DNA of 64,000 nucleotides from Virgibacillus proomii (GTDB taxonomy: Bacteria; Bacillota; Bacilli; Bacillales; Amphibacillaceae). The notes beneath the pieces are model-generated. The model was not told the DNA's origin. It saw only the letters and a list, made by a program, of their open reading frames with translations, and did not search any database. This document shows, one piece after another, positions 18,500 to 26,506 of this stretch. The translations under genes and the position numbers were made by a program. The DNA lies in NCBI RefSeq assembly GCF_018916875.1, contig NZ_JAHLNO010000027.1, positions 1 through 64,000 on the forward strand, read 5' to 3'. How positions within the stretch are numbered: position 1 is the first letter of the stretch; every line of letters begins with the position of its first letter.

Positions 18500-18970
18500 T
18501 TCTATATAAAATTCTATGAAAAATCACTTAAAAAGTCAGGTTCTTCGTAGTTTGCTTTTAAACTGCTTACGTTATTCGCAAAAACTATGCGAGAAGTATA
18601 ATTCGTTATGGCAAGCAAGCAGAGAAAAGGTAAAAGCTAACGTAAGTCATCCATATTGACTATACTCTAGCTTAAAGTACGCTTTAAGCTTAAACATATA
18701 TAGTGTTGTATCAAGCTTTCGTACTAAATCACTTCCTAAATTGCCTATTTATTTTGCTAAAAAGACTCAAATCATAACGATATATAAATAATTCGAAATA
18801 ACAAACCTATTTTTGGGTAAATTTAATTAAAGATCTAATATTACTATGCTAAGCTAAAGCTCCTTACTTGAGTAAGTAATCGTCCATGCCCAACCATTTA
18901 CTTAACTATTTGTTAATATAAAATAAAGTAATGGTGATATTCATAATAATATAGGTTCTATGAAATGCAA
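18500..18970. other. region upstream of cdaA, no gene seen
   Basis: About 470 bp of AT-rich sequence that should contain the cdaA promoter; I cannot assign it confidently. A short GC-richer patch (18590-18660) shows no gene. Confidence 0.35.
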
Positions 18971-19126
18971 TAAAGGGAAACTTCATTCAGTAGGAGTTTT
19001 CTTCCATCTCCTACTGAATGTTAGTTAACGAATCGGGCATTTAGGTGCCGTTTTCTCCCACTTAGACCTTTTGTATCACTCAGGTCTTGAAGTGGGAGTC
19101 TTACGGCACCTTACATGCGGGATAAA
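18971..19126 (+). repeat. repeat A copy 4 (best-preserved)
   Basis: This copy shows the structure most clearly. Hairpin 1 is CATTCAGTAGGAG paired perfectly with CTCCTACTGAATG around an 11-base loop. Hairpin 2 has outer arms TTAGGTGCCGT / ACGGCACCTTA and inner arms CTCCCACTT / AAGTGGGAG plus AGACCT / AGGTCT. It ends CATGCGGGATAAA. Confidence 0.85.
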
Positions 19127-19358
19127 ACTTGCCTTATCAACAATTAATAACATTCTTATTGTAACATAAAATTACCAATGAGATGTACGATTTATTATCC
19201 AGTTAGATAGCAAATTTTTCATGTATCATCCATTTTAAAGAACTACAAAAATTCACATTAGGAAAGGTTGCTTTCTAAAAAGAGGAGTCCTCCATGAGGA
19301 AAACATAGTTAACGCCTAACCATTAAAGTGGTTGACCTGACAGATTTCTCGTTTACAT

Positions 19359-19486
19359 ATAGCGAAACTTCATTCCTTCATCCCCTACTGAACGATTCGG
19401 CATTTAGGTGCGTGTTTCTTATGCTCCTTTGTATTCTCTATAACTCTTGAAGTGGGAGTCTTACAGCACCTTACACGTGGGATAAA
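19359..19486 (+). repeat. repeat A copy 5, shortened
   Basis: Starts AGCGAAACTTCATTCC; hairpin 1 has lost its left arm, the ATTCGGCATTTAGGTGC box and TTGAAGTGGGAGTCTTACAG remain, and it ends GTGGGATAAA directly joined to repeat B. Confidence 0.75.
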
Positions 19487-19690
19487 GAAAACATGTCTCT
19501 AAAACAGGGGGATACTGACGCCTGAGCGACAAGCCCGCTTTTAATCAGCCTTCCTTTAGATTCGAGACGATGTTGACTTATCGTAGGAAGAAGACCCGAG
19601 TTTGCTAGGCGCTTGAGCGCTTAAGCTAGACGAAGATAATTTTCAAAAAAGATATATACCATGTAGAAACGGATATAAATTCCCTAAACA
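19487..19690 (+). repeat. repeat B copy 2, fused behind repeat A
   Basis: GATAAAGAAAACATGTCTCT marks the A-B junction. The rest follows the B consensus (AAGCCCGCTTTTAATCAGCC; TGTTGACTTATCGTAGG; GGCGCTTGAGCGCTTAAGC; CATGTAGAAACGGATA). Confidence 0.75.
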
Positions 19691-19735
19691 AAAACAAAAA
19701 CCTGAAGTACGGGAATATATCTTCGTCCTTCAGGT
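19689..19735 (-). terminator. sigW-rsiW operon terminator
   Basis: On the minus strand ACCTGAAG pairs with CTTCAGGT around a loop of about 20 bases, followed by TTTTGTTTTTG, ten bases after the rsiW stop. Confidence 0.75.
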
Positions 19736-19744
19736 TCGCTTCAG

Positions 19745-20377
19745 CTAAAGTGAAAAAATACGTTGGAAAAATTCCTTTATACTGTACCATACCCATTCAA
19801 ACATTTGATCAACTTGCTCCAGCTCTCCATTTATCTCACCAACTGATGCCCTCAGTCCGTCTTCATCAATCGGTTCTTTAATCAGTTTGCCGTTGATTAA
19901 CGTTACATTACCGTCTACGGTTCCATTTATAATTAAATCGCCATTTTTAACGAGCAGATCACCTTTTACAGTTTCATTTGCCGGTACAATAACTGTATCT
20001 CCTTTAATGACGAGATTTTCCTGTTTAGAAACGATCAACTGACTGTCCTGATTCCATAACGAAAATAAACCGCTTAACATAAATATGAAAAATATGGCAG
20101 CAGCCGTTAAAACAGGATGGGCTTTAAACCATCTTCTATATTTAACACGCTTCCGTTCAGCGGGGAGTTTTTCCATTACACTCGCTGTAAAATTTGCAGG
20201 TGCTTTTATTTGTTCTGTACTTTGGATCAGTGTGATCGTCCGCTTTAATTCGTGAAAATGCTTTTGGCATACTTCGCAATTCTCTAAATGGTGACTAAGA
20301 GCCTTTTCTTGCTCTTTGGTAATTTCCCCATCTAAATAATAATGCATTAATTCTACAGCTTCTTTATTACAATTCAA
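19745..20377 (-). CDS. rsiW: anti-sigma-W factor RsiW
   Basis: The product is a 210-residue membrane anti-sigma factor. I start it at TTG 20377 (MNCNKEAVELMHYYLDGEI), because AAAGGAG lies ten bases upstream and this matches the B. subtilis N-terminus as I recall it; the in-frame GTG nine bases earlier is too close to the Shine-Dalgarno. The zinc-binding anti-sigma motif HHLENCEVC (His-x3-Cys-x2-Cys) binds SigW. One membrane segment (HPVLTAAAIFFIFMLSGLF) precedes an extracellular repeat-rich tail (GDLLVKNGDLIINGTVDGNV). Envelope stress triggers its proteolysis. It lies 15 bp downstream of sigW. Confidence 0.93.
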   Translation of the reverse strand: MNCNKEAVELMHYYLDGEITKEQEKALSHHLENCEVCQKHFHELKRTITLIQSTEQIKAPANFTASVMEKLPAERKRVKYRRWFKAHPVLTAAAIFFIFMLSGLFSLWNQDSQLIVSKQENLVIKGDTVIVPANETVKGDLLVKNGDLIINGTVDGNVTLINGKLIKEPIDEDGLRASVGEINGELEQVDQMFEWVWYSIKEFFQRIFSL

Positions 20378-20392
20378 GTGAGCCACACTCCT

Positions 20393-20956
20393 TTACACGT
20401 GACGAAGCTTTTTCCGTAAAGCTTCCCTTCCACGATGGATACGGGTTTTTACTGTTCCAAGTGGGATATCCAGGATCTCACTAATCTCCTGTAAGGAAAA
20501 CTCTTCAATGTATCGTAGCATAATGATACTACGGTACTTCGGAGGAAGCTTTGATATTTCGTATTGAATATAGCGTTGCAGTTCCAACCCCTCTACTTCT
20601 TCCTCAGGAAGACGACCTTGATCAGCTAACTGCGAGTACATATCTAATCCTTCTGTTCCCTTTACCTCGGCATCAAGATAATGATCCGGTTTTCGCTTTC
20701 GAAGTCGATCAATTGTTAAATTGGTCGCTATTCGGTATAGCCATGTTGAAAACTTTCTCCGGTCATCAAACGAATGGATATTTACATATGCACGAATAAA
20801 AGCTTCTTGCGCTATATCTTCCGCCTCGTGCGCATTACCAAGCATACGAAAACAATGTTGGTAAATCTTATTTTGAAAGAATGAGACCACATCCTCAAAA
20901 GCTGACTGATCCCCTCTTTTCACTTGTTTGATTCTGTCTCTTATCATTTCATCCAT
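20393..20956 (-). CDS. sigW: ECF sigma factor SigW
   Basis: SigW directs the cell-envelope stress and antimicrobial-resistance regulon. ATG 20956 follows GGCGGAGG and gives 187 residues, the B. subtilis length. Region 2 (FEDVVSFFQNKIYQHCFRML then AEDIAQEAFIRAYVNIHSF and FSTWLYRIATN) and region 4 (LPPKYRSIIMLRYIEEFSLQ, EISEILDIPLGTVKTRIHRG) are intact. A SigW-type promoter lies 36 bp upstream, so the operon is autoregulated as in Bacillus. Confidence 0.96.
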   Translation of the reverse strand: MDEMIRDRIKQVKRGDQSAFEDVVSFFQNKIYQHCFRMLGNAHEAEDIAQEAFIRAYVNIHSFDDRRKFSTWLYRIATNLTIDRLRKRKPDHYLDAEVKGTEGLDMYSQLADQGRLPEEEVEGLELQRYIQYEISKLPPKYRSIIMLRYIEEFSLQEISEILDIPLGTVKTRIHRGREALRKKLRHV

Positions 20957-20991
20957 ATTGGTACCTCCGCCAACTATGCGGTAAATTATAT

Positions 20992-21018
20992 TACGAATCG
21001 GTTCGCATAAAGGTTTCA
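20992..21018 (-). promoter_or_regulatory. SigW-dependent autoregulatory promoter
   Basis: Minus strand: TGAAAC (21018-21013), a 17-base spacer and CGTA (20995-20992), matching the SigW consensus TGAAAC-N16/17-CGTA. Confidence 0.88.
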
Positions 21019-21106
21019 ATAAACATTTAAAAAAATGTAAATGTTTATGATTGCAAAATATTGGTTACTATCCTACTATAATTATACTAGATAGGAGGAT
21101 AGTTTT

Positions 21107-21286
21107 GTGAGTAATTCTAGGTTATTGGAAAAAATTGAACAATGTCGTAAAGAAATGATTTCACTTAGTAACTCGAATGCATTGACTTCTGAGCCAGTCA
21201 TCTCCTCAAGTATGAAATTAGATCAATTAATTTTAGAGTATTTAAACAGCCAACGTAATGAAGCTAAAAAAGAGATTTGTGAGTAA
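21107..21286 (+). CDS. Spo0E-family aspartyl-phosphate phosphatase, 59 aa
   Basis: A small gene below usual ORF cut-offs. GTG 21107 follows ATAGGAGGATAGTTTT. The product is MSNSRLLEKIEQCRKEMISL followed by a short linker and the Spo0E signature SMKLDQLILEY (family consensus SxxLDxLIxxY). Spo0E-type proteins dephosphorylate Spo0A-P or related response regulators and delay sporulation. It is divergent from sigW and ends before a terminator shared with arginase. Identity to a specific paralogue cannot be decided. Confidence 0.82.
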   Translation: MSNSRLLEKIEQCRKEMISLSNSNALTSEPVISSSMKLDQLILEYLNSQRNEAKKEICE

Positions 21287-21354
21287 ATATACGCATGTAA
21301 AAAATCACTACACGTAAATTCTAACAAAATAGAGAACATTTAATAGGGTTAAAA

Positions 21355-21398
21355 AAGACATCAAATTTCCAGTTTGAAATTTAATGTCTTTTAACGTT
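21355..21398. terminator. bidirectional terminator between spo0E-like gene and rocF
   Basis: AAAAGACATCAAATTT and AAATTTAATGTCTTTT form a long stem flanked by A- and T-runs, so it can stop transcription from both sides. Confidence 0.75.
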
Positions 21399-21439
21399 TT
21401 TTAAAAAGATGAAGTGTCAGCTAAAATTAGCTTCCCCTA

Positions 21440-22342
21440 TTACTTCAATTTCTCACCAAACAATGATCCCATAAGCCCAACTGCCAGAATAGCAGTTTTA
21501 TTTTTTTCATCTAAAATTGGATTTACCTCTACAAATTCTGCTGAAGTAATTATTTCTGCTTCCGCTAACATCTCCATTGCTAAATGGCTCTCTCGATAGG
21601 TCATACCGCCAATAACCGGTGTGCCTACTCCTGGCGCCTCTGAAGGATCAAGCCCGTCAACATCTAAACTCAGATGTACACCATCCGTACGGTCTTGTAA
21701 ATAAGAAATCGCTTCTTCCATTACTTTTGGCATACCAATTCGATCAATTTCATGCATGGTAAAGACTTTGATTCCTTTATTCTCAATTAGTTCACGCTCT
21801 CCTGGGTCAAGAGATCGTGCGCCAATAATAACAATATTTTCTGATTCTATTTTAGGTGCATATCCGCCAATCTTTGTTAGCTCTTCATTTCCTAGTCCTA
21901 AGCTAGCAGCAAGTGGCATGCCATGGATATTACCAGATGGCGACGTTTCTGCTGTATTTAAGTCTCCATGTGCATCGTACCAAATCACGCCCAGCCTCTC
22001 GTAATGCTTAGAAATACCTGCTAAGCTACCAATCGCAATACTATGATCCCCACCAAAAATTAGTGGAAAATACCCTTTGCTTATTTGCCTATCTACCATA
22101 TCGGCAAGTTTCTGATTTGCTTCAACTACTTGCTGTAAATTTTTTAAGTTACTTATTTGATCCGACGATTCCCTATCAGGTTTAATAATAGGAATATCCC
22201 CCAGATCTTGTATGCGATAGCCCAACCATTCCAACCTCTCTATAGCTCCGGCATACCGCATTGCACTTGGCCCCATGTCAACGCCCCTCCTGCTTTGACC
22301 TAAGTCCATTGGAACCCCAATAATCGATATGGATTTTTTCAT
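21440..22342 (-). CDS. rocF: arginase
   Basis: Arginase hydrolyses arginine to ornithine and urea. ATG 22342 follows GGGAGGCGTTTTC and gives 300 residues. The Mn2+-binding motifs are all present: FGGDHSIAIG, WYDAHGDLN with the adjacent SPSGNIHGMPLA, and SLDVDGLDPSEAPGVGTPV. The C-terminus contains the usual FVEVNPILDEKNKTA. It is expressed alone here; no other roc gene is adjacent. The upstream region is occupied by the repeat cluster at 22471-23358. Confidence 0.95.
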   Translation of the reverse strand: MKKSISIIGVPMDLGQSRRGVDMGPSAMRYAGAIERLEWLGYRIQDLGDIPIIKPDRESSDQISNLKNLQQVVEANQKLADMVDRQISKGYFPLIFGGDHSIAIGSLAGISKHYERLGVIWYDAHGDLNTAETSPSGNIHGMPLAASLGLGNEELTKIGGYAPKIESENIVIIGARSLDPGERELIENKGIKVFTMHEIDRIGMPKVMEEAISYLQDRTDGVHLSLDVDGLDPSEAPGVGTPVIGGMTYRESHLAMEMLAEAEIITSAEFVEVNPILDEKNKTAILAVGLMGSLFGEKLK

Positions 22343-22470
22343 GAAAACGCCTCCCTTCACTCCTTATTGTAGACAAAAAAAGTGAAGTGACTCAACTTAA
22401 CATAAAGATGTATATATATGCAAAATATTCTACTGTATTTTTTTATTTGCTTTATTGTCCTCTCGAAATA

Positions 22471-22993
22471 TAGTGAAGTTTCATTCAATAGGGCTTTTCC
22501 TTCCACCTACTGATAGAAGTAGAATAAAGGCTATAATCTCGTAAGTCCTTGAAAAACCGCGATGTGCTGTCGTAGCTTCCCTTGTCCTTGAAAAAGACAA
22601 CCGCTTTTTCTGCGTGCGATGTATCGCTATCGTAGCTTCCCTTGTCCTTGAAAAGAAAAACACTTTTCTGCGTTCGATGCCTATTCAAGCAGCATCTCTA
22701 GTCCTTGAAAAAGACAACCGCTTTTTCTGCGTGCGATGTGTCGCTGTCGTAGCTTCCCTTGTCCTTGAAAAGAAAAACACTTTTCTGCGTGCGATGCCTA
22801 TTCAAGCAGCATCTCTAGTCCTTGAAAAAGACAACCGCTTTTTCTGCGTGCGATGTGTCGCTGTCGTAGCTTCCCTGTCCTATCGGCTCGAACAAATTGA
22901 GCATTTAAGTACCACTATCACTACACCTAGACTTCTTCGTATCTTCTATAATGCTTGAAGCAGGAGTCTTACGGTCTTATATATGAGATAAAG
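22471..22993 (+). repeat. repeat A copy 6 expanded by a tandem array
   Basis: It starts TAGTGAAGTTTCATTCAATA and ends ATATGAGATAAA, with CTTGAAGCAGGAGTCTTACG near the end. Between hairpin 1 and the GAGCATTTAAG box it carries about 340 bp of tandem repeats (next entry), making it three times the usual length. Confidence 0.75.
22541..22880 (+). repeat. tandem array of alternating ~60-bp and ~57-bp units
   Basis: Two related units alternate. Unit x is GTCCTTGAAAAAGACAACCG, then CTTTTTCTGCGTGCGATGTG and TCGCTGTCGTAGCTTCCCTT. Unit y is GTCCTTGAAAAGAAAAACAC, then TTTTCTGCGTGCGATGCC and TATTCAAGCAGCATCTCTA. Together they make a 117-bp higher-order period, present about 2.5-3 times with few differences, so amplification is recent. 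Single degenerate units occur at 14470-14610 and, inverted, at 43640-43720. It is not a CRISPR: units are contiguous with no unique spacers. Confidence 0.85.
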
Positions 22994-23150
22994 CGAATCT
23001 TCAATCAGTGGGGGTGCTTCTATCCGCCACTGATTGTTAAAATAAACAGATTCAGGCATTTGACTTGCAGTTGGATCCTCCACTTATCCTCCTAGTTGCA
23101 CACCTCGTACATGGAATTGAGGTCTTACTGCCAGTTCCATGCGAGAAAAA
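22991..23150 (+). repeat. repeat A copy 7, variant A2
   Basis: Hairpin 1 is AATCAGTGG / CCACTGATT; second stem GACTTGCAGTTGGA / CTGCCAGTTCC. It is joined directly to repeat B through GCGAGAAAAAGAAAACATGC. Confidence 0.8.
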
Positions 23151-23358
23151 GAAAACATGCCTCTAAAACAGGGGTATGCCGACGCCTGAGCGGCAAGTCC
23201 GTTTTTAGTCGTCCTTCCTTTAGATTCGAGTAGATATTACTTATCGTAGGGGAAGAGCGAAGTTTAATAGAATTACGAGCGCTTAAGGTAGACGAAAATA
23301 CTTTCAAAAGAGTTATCCACAATGTTCAAAAGGATAACGTTTCCTAAACAATCAAAAA
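23151..23358 (+). repeat. repeat B copy 3, fused behind repeat A2
   Basis: ACATGCCTCTAAAACAGGGG, TATGCCGACGCCTGAGCGGC, AGTCCGTTTTTAGTCGTCC and the GGATAACGTTTCCTAAACAA end follow the B consensus. Confidence 0.75.
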
Positions 23359-23417
23359 ACGCCTGAACAAAACCCGGGTCCATGCGTAGTTTAAATATAT
23401 TGCTATTTTAATTGTAT

Positions 23418-24521
23418 TCACGCTTTGATAGCTTTTGCCCCATATGGATACGGTTTTAAAGAAAGGGGTTTAATCCCGACGTCTTTCCAGGCTGTAATTA
23501 ATTTATCAGCCGCTTCTTTAGATGGCATAAGGGCAATACCGCAATCGCCTCCACCAGCGCCTGAAGGCTTTCCTGCACCACCATATGCCTCTGCTAAATC
23601 ACATAGTTTAGTTAATAAAGAAGTTTCAATATCTACATTAGCATGTCGTCCAACACTAGCTAATGCTTGGCGATTTTCTTTAATTCCCTCGAGCAGAATT
23701 TCTGTCTTATTTTCCTTCATACCTTGCAATACCTTGTTAACAGCCTGTTCACTTTGTGATAGAAAAGTTGAAAACTTATCCGGATTCTTCGTTTTTAATT
23801 GCATAAGCTCATCGACTAGTTTCTTTGTGGATGCTGGTTTTCCAGTCCAGCCAATACAAAGATAAATGGAATTAGGCAGCGTAACTGGCTCTAGTGACGC
23901 ATAAGTCCAATCACGTTCCAACAATTCGGTTAACGAGCGGGATTCTTGATAAGCTGCTTGTAACCAATCTGCTTGAAAGGAAGAATAATTTAAGAAGCCC
24001 CCATAAGATGAGGCGGCAACATCAGCGCCTGAACCATTACCTTGCGTCAACACATGCGAAATAGATGCTAATTGATAAATAAGCTTGGGTGAAGGAGTAG
24101 AGGGAAGAAACCTGTTTAAAATCGCAGTAATCACAGATGTAACTACTGCTGCACTTGATCCTAATCCATACTTCACTCCAGATTCATCGTCTAACTCACT
24201 TTTAATCGATAATTGAAAAGGGGGAACCTCATATCCTCTTTCCCTCAAATAATTAACAGCAACGGTCATTGCTTCTTCAACAAATTTAGTTCTGGAATCA
24301 TCTGAAGCAACAACTATTCTATTGTCTTTATATTCCCAAGTTGTTTCTAATTGAAAATCTAGAAGATGAAGATAATTTTTTTTGCTATGATCAATAGTTG
24401 CATAAACGTACCGATCAACCGCCATTACGATTAGATGCTGATTAGGCTGCAATACTGCAAACTCTCCAGCGACCATTAACTTCCCTGGTACTTCTACTTT
24501 CATAGATGATTGTGACAACAT
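23418..24521 (-). CDS. mvaK2: phosphomevalonate kinase
   Basis: This GHMP kinase phosphorylates 5-phosphomevalonate to the diphosphate. The 367-residue product starts MLSQSSMKVEVPGKLMVAGEFAVL, with the substrate-binding PGKLMVAGE strand. The ATP loop is KYGLGSSAAVVTS, and the C-terminal glycine motif GAGKPSGAGGGDCGIALM is typical of PMKs. ATG 24521 is used because the next in-frame ATG (24503) has no Shine-Dalgarno; only a weak GGGGCTG is present, consistent with coupling to mvaD, which ends ten bases upstream. Last gene of mvaA-mvaK1-mvaD-mvaK2. Confidence 0.93.
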   Translation of the reverse strand: MLSQSSMKVEVPGKLMVAGEFAVLQPNQHLIVMAVDRYVYATIDHSKKNYLHLLDFQLETTWEYKDNRIVVASDDSRTKFVEEAMTVAVNYLRERGYEVPPFQLSIKSELDDESGVKYGLGSSAAVVTSVITAILNRFLPSTPSPKLIYQLASISHVLTQGNGSGADVAASSYGGFLNYSSFQADWLQAAYQESRSLTELLERDWTYASLEPVTLPNSIYLCIGWTGKPASTKKLVDELMQLKTKNPDKFSTFLSQSEQAVNKVLQGMKENKTEILLEGIKENRQALASVGRHANVDIETSLLTKLCDLAEAYGGAGKPSGAGGGDCGIALMPSKEAADKLITAWKDVGIKPLSLKPYPYGAKAIKA

Positions 24522-24531
24522 GTTTCAGCCC

Positions 24532-25506
24532 CTATAAATATGTTATTCCTTGGCCGGGTCTACTTAAGCGAATATCGCTTACACCTGGTAAACTGCCCAA
24601 TGTTTGCTTCACCTGTTCCTCGTACTCAGGTAAATAGAGAACTTTTACATTTGGACCAGCATCAATCGTGAAATATACCGGTGTACCTTGTAAGCGCATT
24701 TCCCAGATCTTTTGCATGACCACTAATGTTGTATCATGCCAATATGTAAATGGAGGAGAAGCTCCCAGTGTAGTAGCATGCATTTTCAAGCAATTCGCTT
24801 CAGCAATTTCGCCAACTTTTTCAAAATCTTGAGTTTGAATCCCTTGTTTAATTTCTAATAAATCTTTGCTGATACTATCTAACCATCCTTGGAAAAATGG
24901 CGATGTCTCCACAGTTCGACGCATCCCCACACGACTTGAAACACTCTTTTGTGCTGAAGATAATACAACCGCAGCAACACGGATATCCCAATAATCAGCT
25001 GGAGCAATTGGTACTGCATAAGAATCAGAACCATCCTCACGCATTCCCATCTCCCATTCAGCAAAACCGCCGTAAATGGAACGACAAGCAGAACCCGAAC
25101 CTTGACGTGTTAGTCGGGAGAGTTCTTGATCATTTAATTTAAGTCCGATAGCCTTTGTACCAGCAGCAGCCAATGCAGCAAAACCTGAAGCCGACGAAGC
25201 AAAACCAGCTGCAGTCGGCACATCATTCACGGATTCAACACGTGCATATACTTGCTTTCCAGCCATATTCCGAATCAGATCAAGAAAAGCGGAAACGCGT
25301 TTGTACGATTCTCCTGAAACGGCTAGCCCGTCCAACGTAAATTCATCTTTAGATAAGGAATTATTATACTCAACAGTTGTCGTTGTAAAATAACCGTCTA
25401 ATGTAAGGGAAAGGCTATTATTAGTTGGTAAAATAATCGACTCATTCCGCTTTCCCCAATATTTAATAAGGGCAATGTTTGTATGTGCTTTAGCAGTTGC
25501 TTTCAT
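24532..25506 (-). CDS. mvaD: diphosphomevalonate decarboxylase
   Basis: MvaD converts mevalonate diphosphate to isopentenyl diphosphate with ATP. The 324-residue product begins with the family block AHTNIALIKYWGKRNESIIL and LPTNNSLSLTLDGYFTTTTV. The active-site PTAAGFASSASGFAALA carries the GHMP Ser-rich ATP loop, and RQGSGSACRSIYGGFAEW and TIDAGPNVKVL are also diagnostic. AAGGGG lies upstream of the ATG. It sits 31 bp after mvaK1. Confidence 0.96.
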   Translation of the reverse strand: MKATAKAHTNIALIKYWGKRNESIILPTNNSLSLTLDGYFTTTTVEYNNSLSKDEFTLDGLAVSGESYKRVSAFLDLIRNMAGKQVYARVESVNDVPTAAGFASSASGFAALAAAGTKAIGLKLNDQELSRLTRQGSGSACRSIYGGFAEWEMGMREDGSDSYAVPIAPADYWDIRVAAVVLSSAQKSVSSRVGMRRTVETSPFFQGWLDSISKDLLEIKQGIQTQDFEKVGEIAEANCLKMHATTLGASPPFTYWHDTTLVVMQKIWEMRLQGTPVYFTIDAGPNVKVLYLPEYEEQVKQTLGSLPGVSDIRLSRPGQGITYL

Positions 25507-25537
25507 TGTTATTCCCCTTCTACTTGAGCTTTCAAGC

Positions 25538-26506
25538 TTATTGATCTTTCTTTCCTTTTAGAACAAATGGCCATACCGCTTGAGCTCCAAACTTCCTTAG
25601 CTTATCTGCCAATTGTCTGGAGTGTACTTCATTTTGGGCGAGCGCAATAATGCAACCGCCATTACCGCCGCCAGTTAATTTAGCGCCCAGTGCCCCTTCT
25701 TTTCTGGCAAAATCAATTAATCGATTCAGTCCTGTATCACTAACTCCTAAAGCTTCTAACTCCTTTTGGGCTTCATTTAACATATGTCCTAAAATATGCT
25801 TGCCTTTTTTCTCTAATGCTTGTTTTGCATAGTGAGTTAATTTGCCAATTCGTTCTAACTTTCGCTGTATCTTCTTTGGAGCAGATTTCAATAACCTTGC
25901 AACAGATTCTACAGCTAAACGGGTATCGCCTACTCGTCCAGAATCTGCTACAACAAAATGAAAATCGTCACTTAGCTTAATAAAATTTATAGGATGCTCC
26001 TTTTCATACCATACTGGTGATTGTGTTGTAATCGTCAATGTATCAATTCCTGAAGGAGCTCCATGCGCATAAGTCTCAGCAATATTAGCTAGTTCTAATA
26101 GCTCTTCATCTGTGTAAATTTCATCATAATAAGCAAATAATGATCGAACTACAGAAATAGCTACAGAAGCACTTGAGCCCAATCCTTTACCGGTTGGAAT
26201 CGATGATTTAATTCGAATTAACATGTCCTGGCATGGAAAACCTAGATGATTCACTGTTTCCTCAATACATCTAACAATTCCTTCTAATGACTGAGGAGCG
26301 TCTTCTATAGGTCCGTAGTAAAACTCGGTATCAATTATTACCGATCCCGGTACATGTTCCACAATTGTCTCAACGCCTACTAATGGAAAGGGTATAGCAA
26401 TAGCCGGCTGTCCGTGTACAACCGCATGCTCTCCTATTAAGATTAATTTACTATAAGCTACTCCAATAGCTGTTTTTTCTGTTGTTGTTACCTTTTCTGC
26501 ACTCAT
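25538..26506 (-). CDS. mvaK1: mevalonate kinase
   Basis: A 322-residue GHMP kinase acting on mevalonate. Motifs are YSKLILIGEHAVVHGQPAIA near the N-terminus, the ATP loop IPTGKGLGSSASVAISVV, the SGIDTLT segment and the C-terminal GAKLTGGGNGGCIIAL. Its ATG overlaps the TGA of mvaA (ATGA), so it is translated by coupling. Confidence 0.95.
   Translation of the reverse strand: MSAEKVTTTEKTAIGVAYSKLILIGEHAVVHGQPAIAIPFPLVGVETIVEHVPGSVIIDTEFYYGPIEDAPQSLEGIVRCIEETVNHLGFPCQDMLIRIKSSIPTGKGLGSSASVAISVVRSLFAYYDEIYTDEELLELANIAETYAHGAPSGIDTLTITTQSPVWYEKEHPINFIKLSDDFHFVVADSGRVGDTRLAVESVARLLKSAPKKIQRKLERIGKLTHYAKQALEKKGKHILGHMLNEAQKELEALGVSDTGLNRLIDFARKEGALGAKLTGGGNGGCIIALAQNEVHSRQLADKLRKFGAQAVWPFVLKGKKDQ

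Noticed and set aside
18500..18700. c-di-AMP (ydaO) or other riboswitch before cdaA
   Set aside because: No conserved ydaO blocks or other riboswitch signature could be found.
22541..22880. CRISPR-like array
   Set aside because: The units are contiguous and alternate between two related sequences; there are no unique spacers and no cas genes.
22614..22958. Repetitive protein (VASLVLEKKNTFLR-type repeats), also open on the minus strand
   Set aside because: The 117-bp unit is a multiple of three, so frames stay open by chance on both strands. There is no ribosome binding site and the sequence lies inside repeat A.
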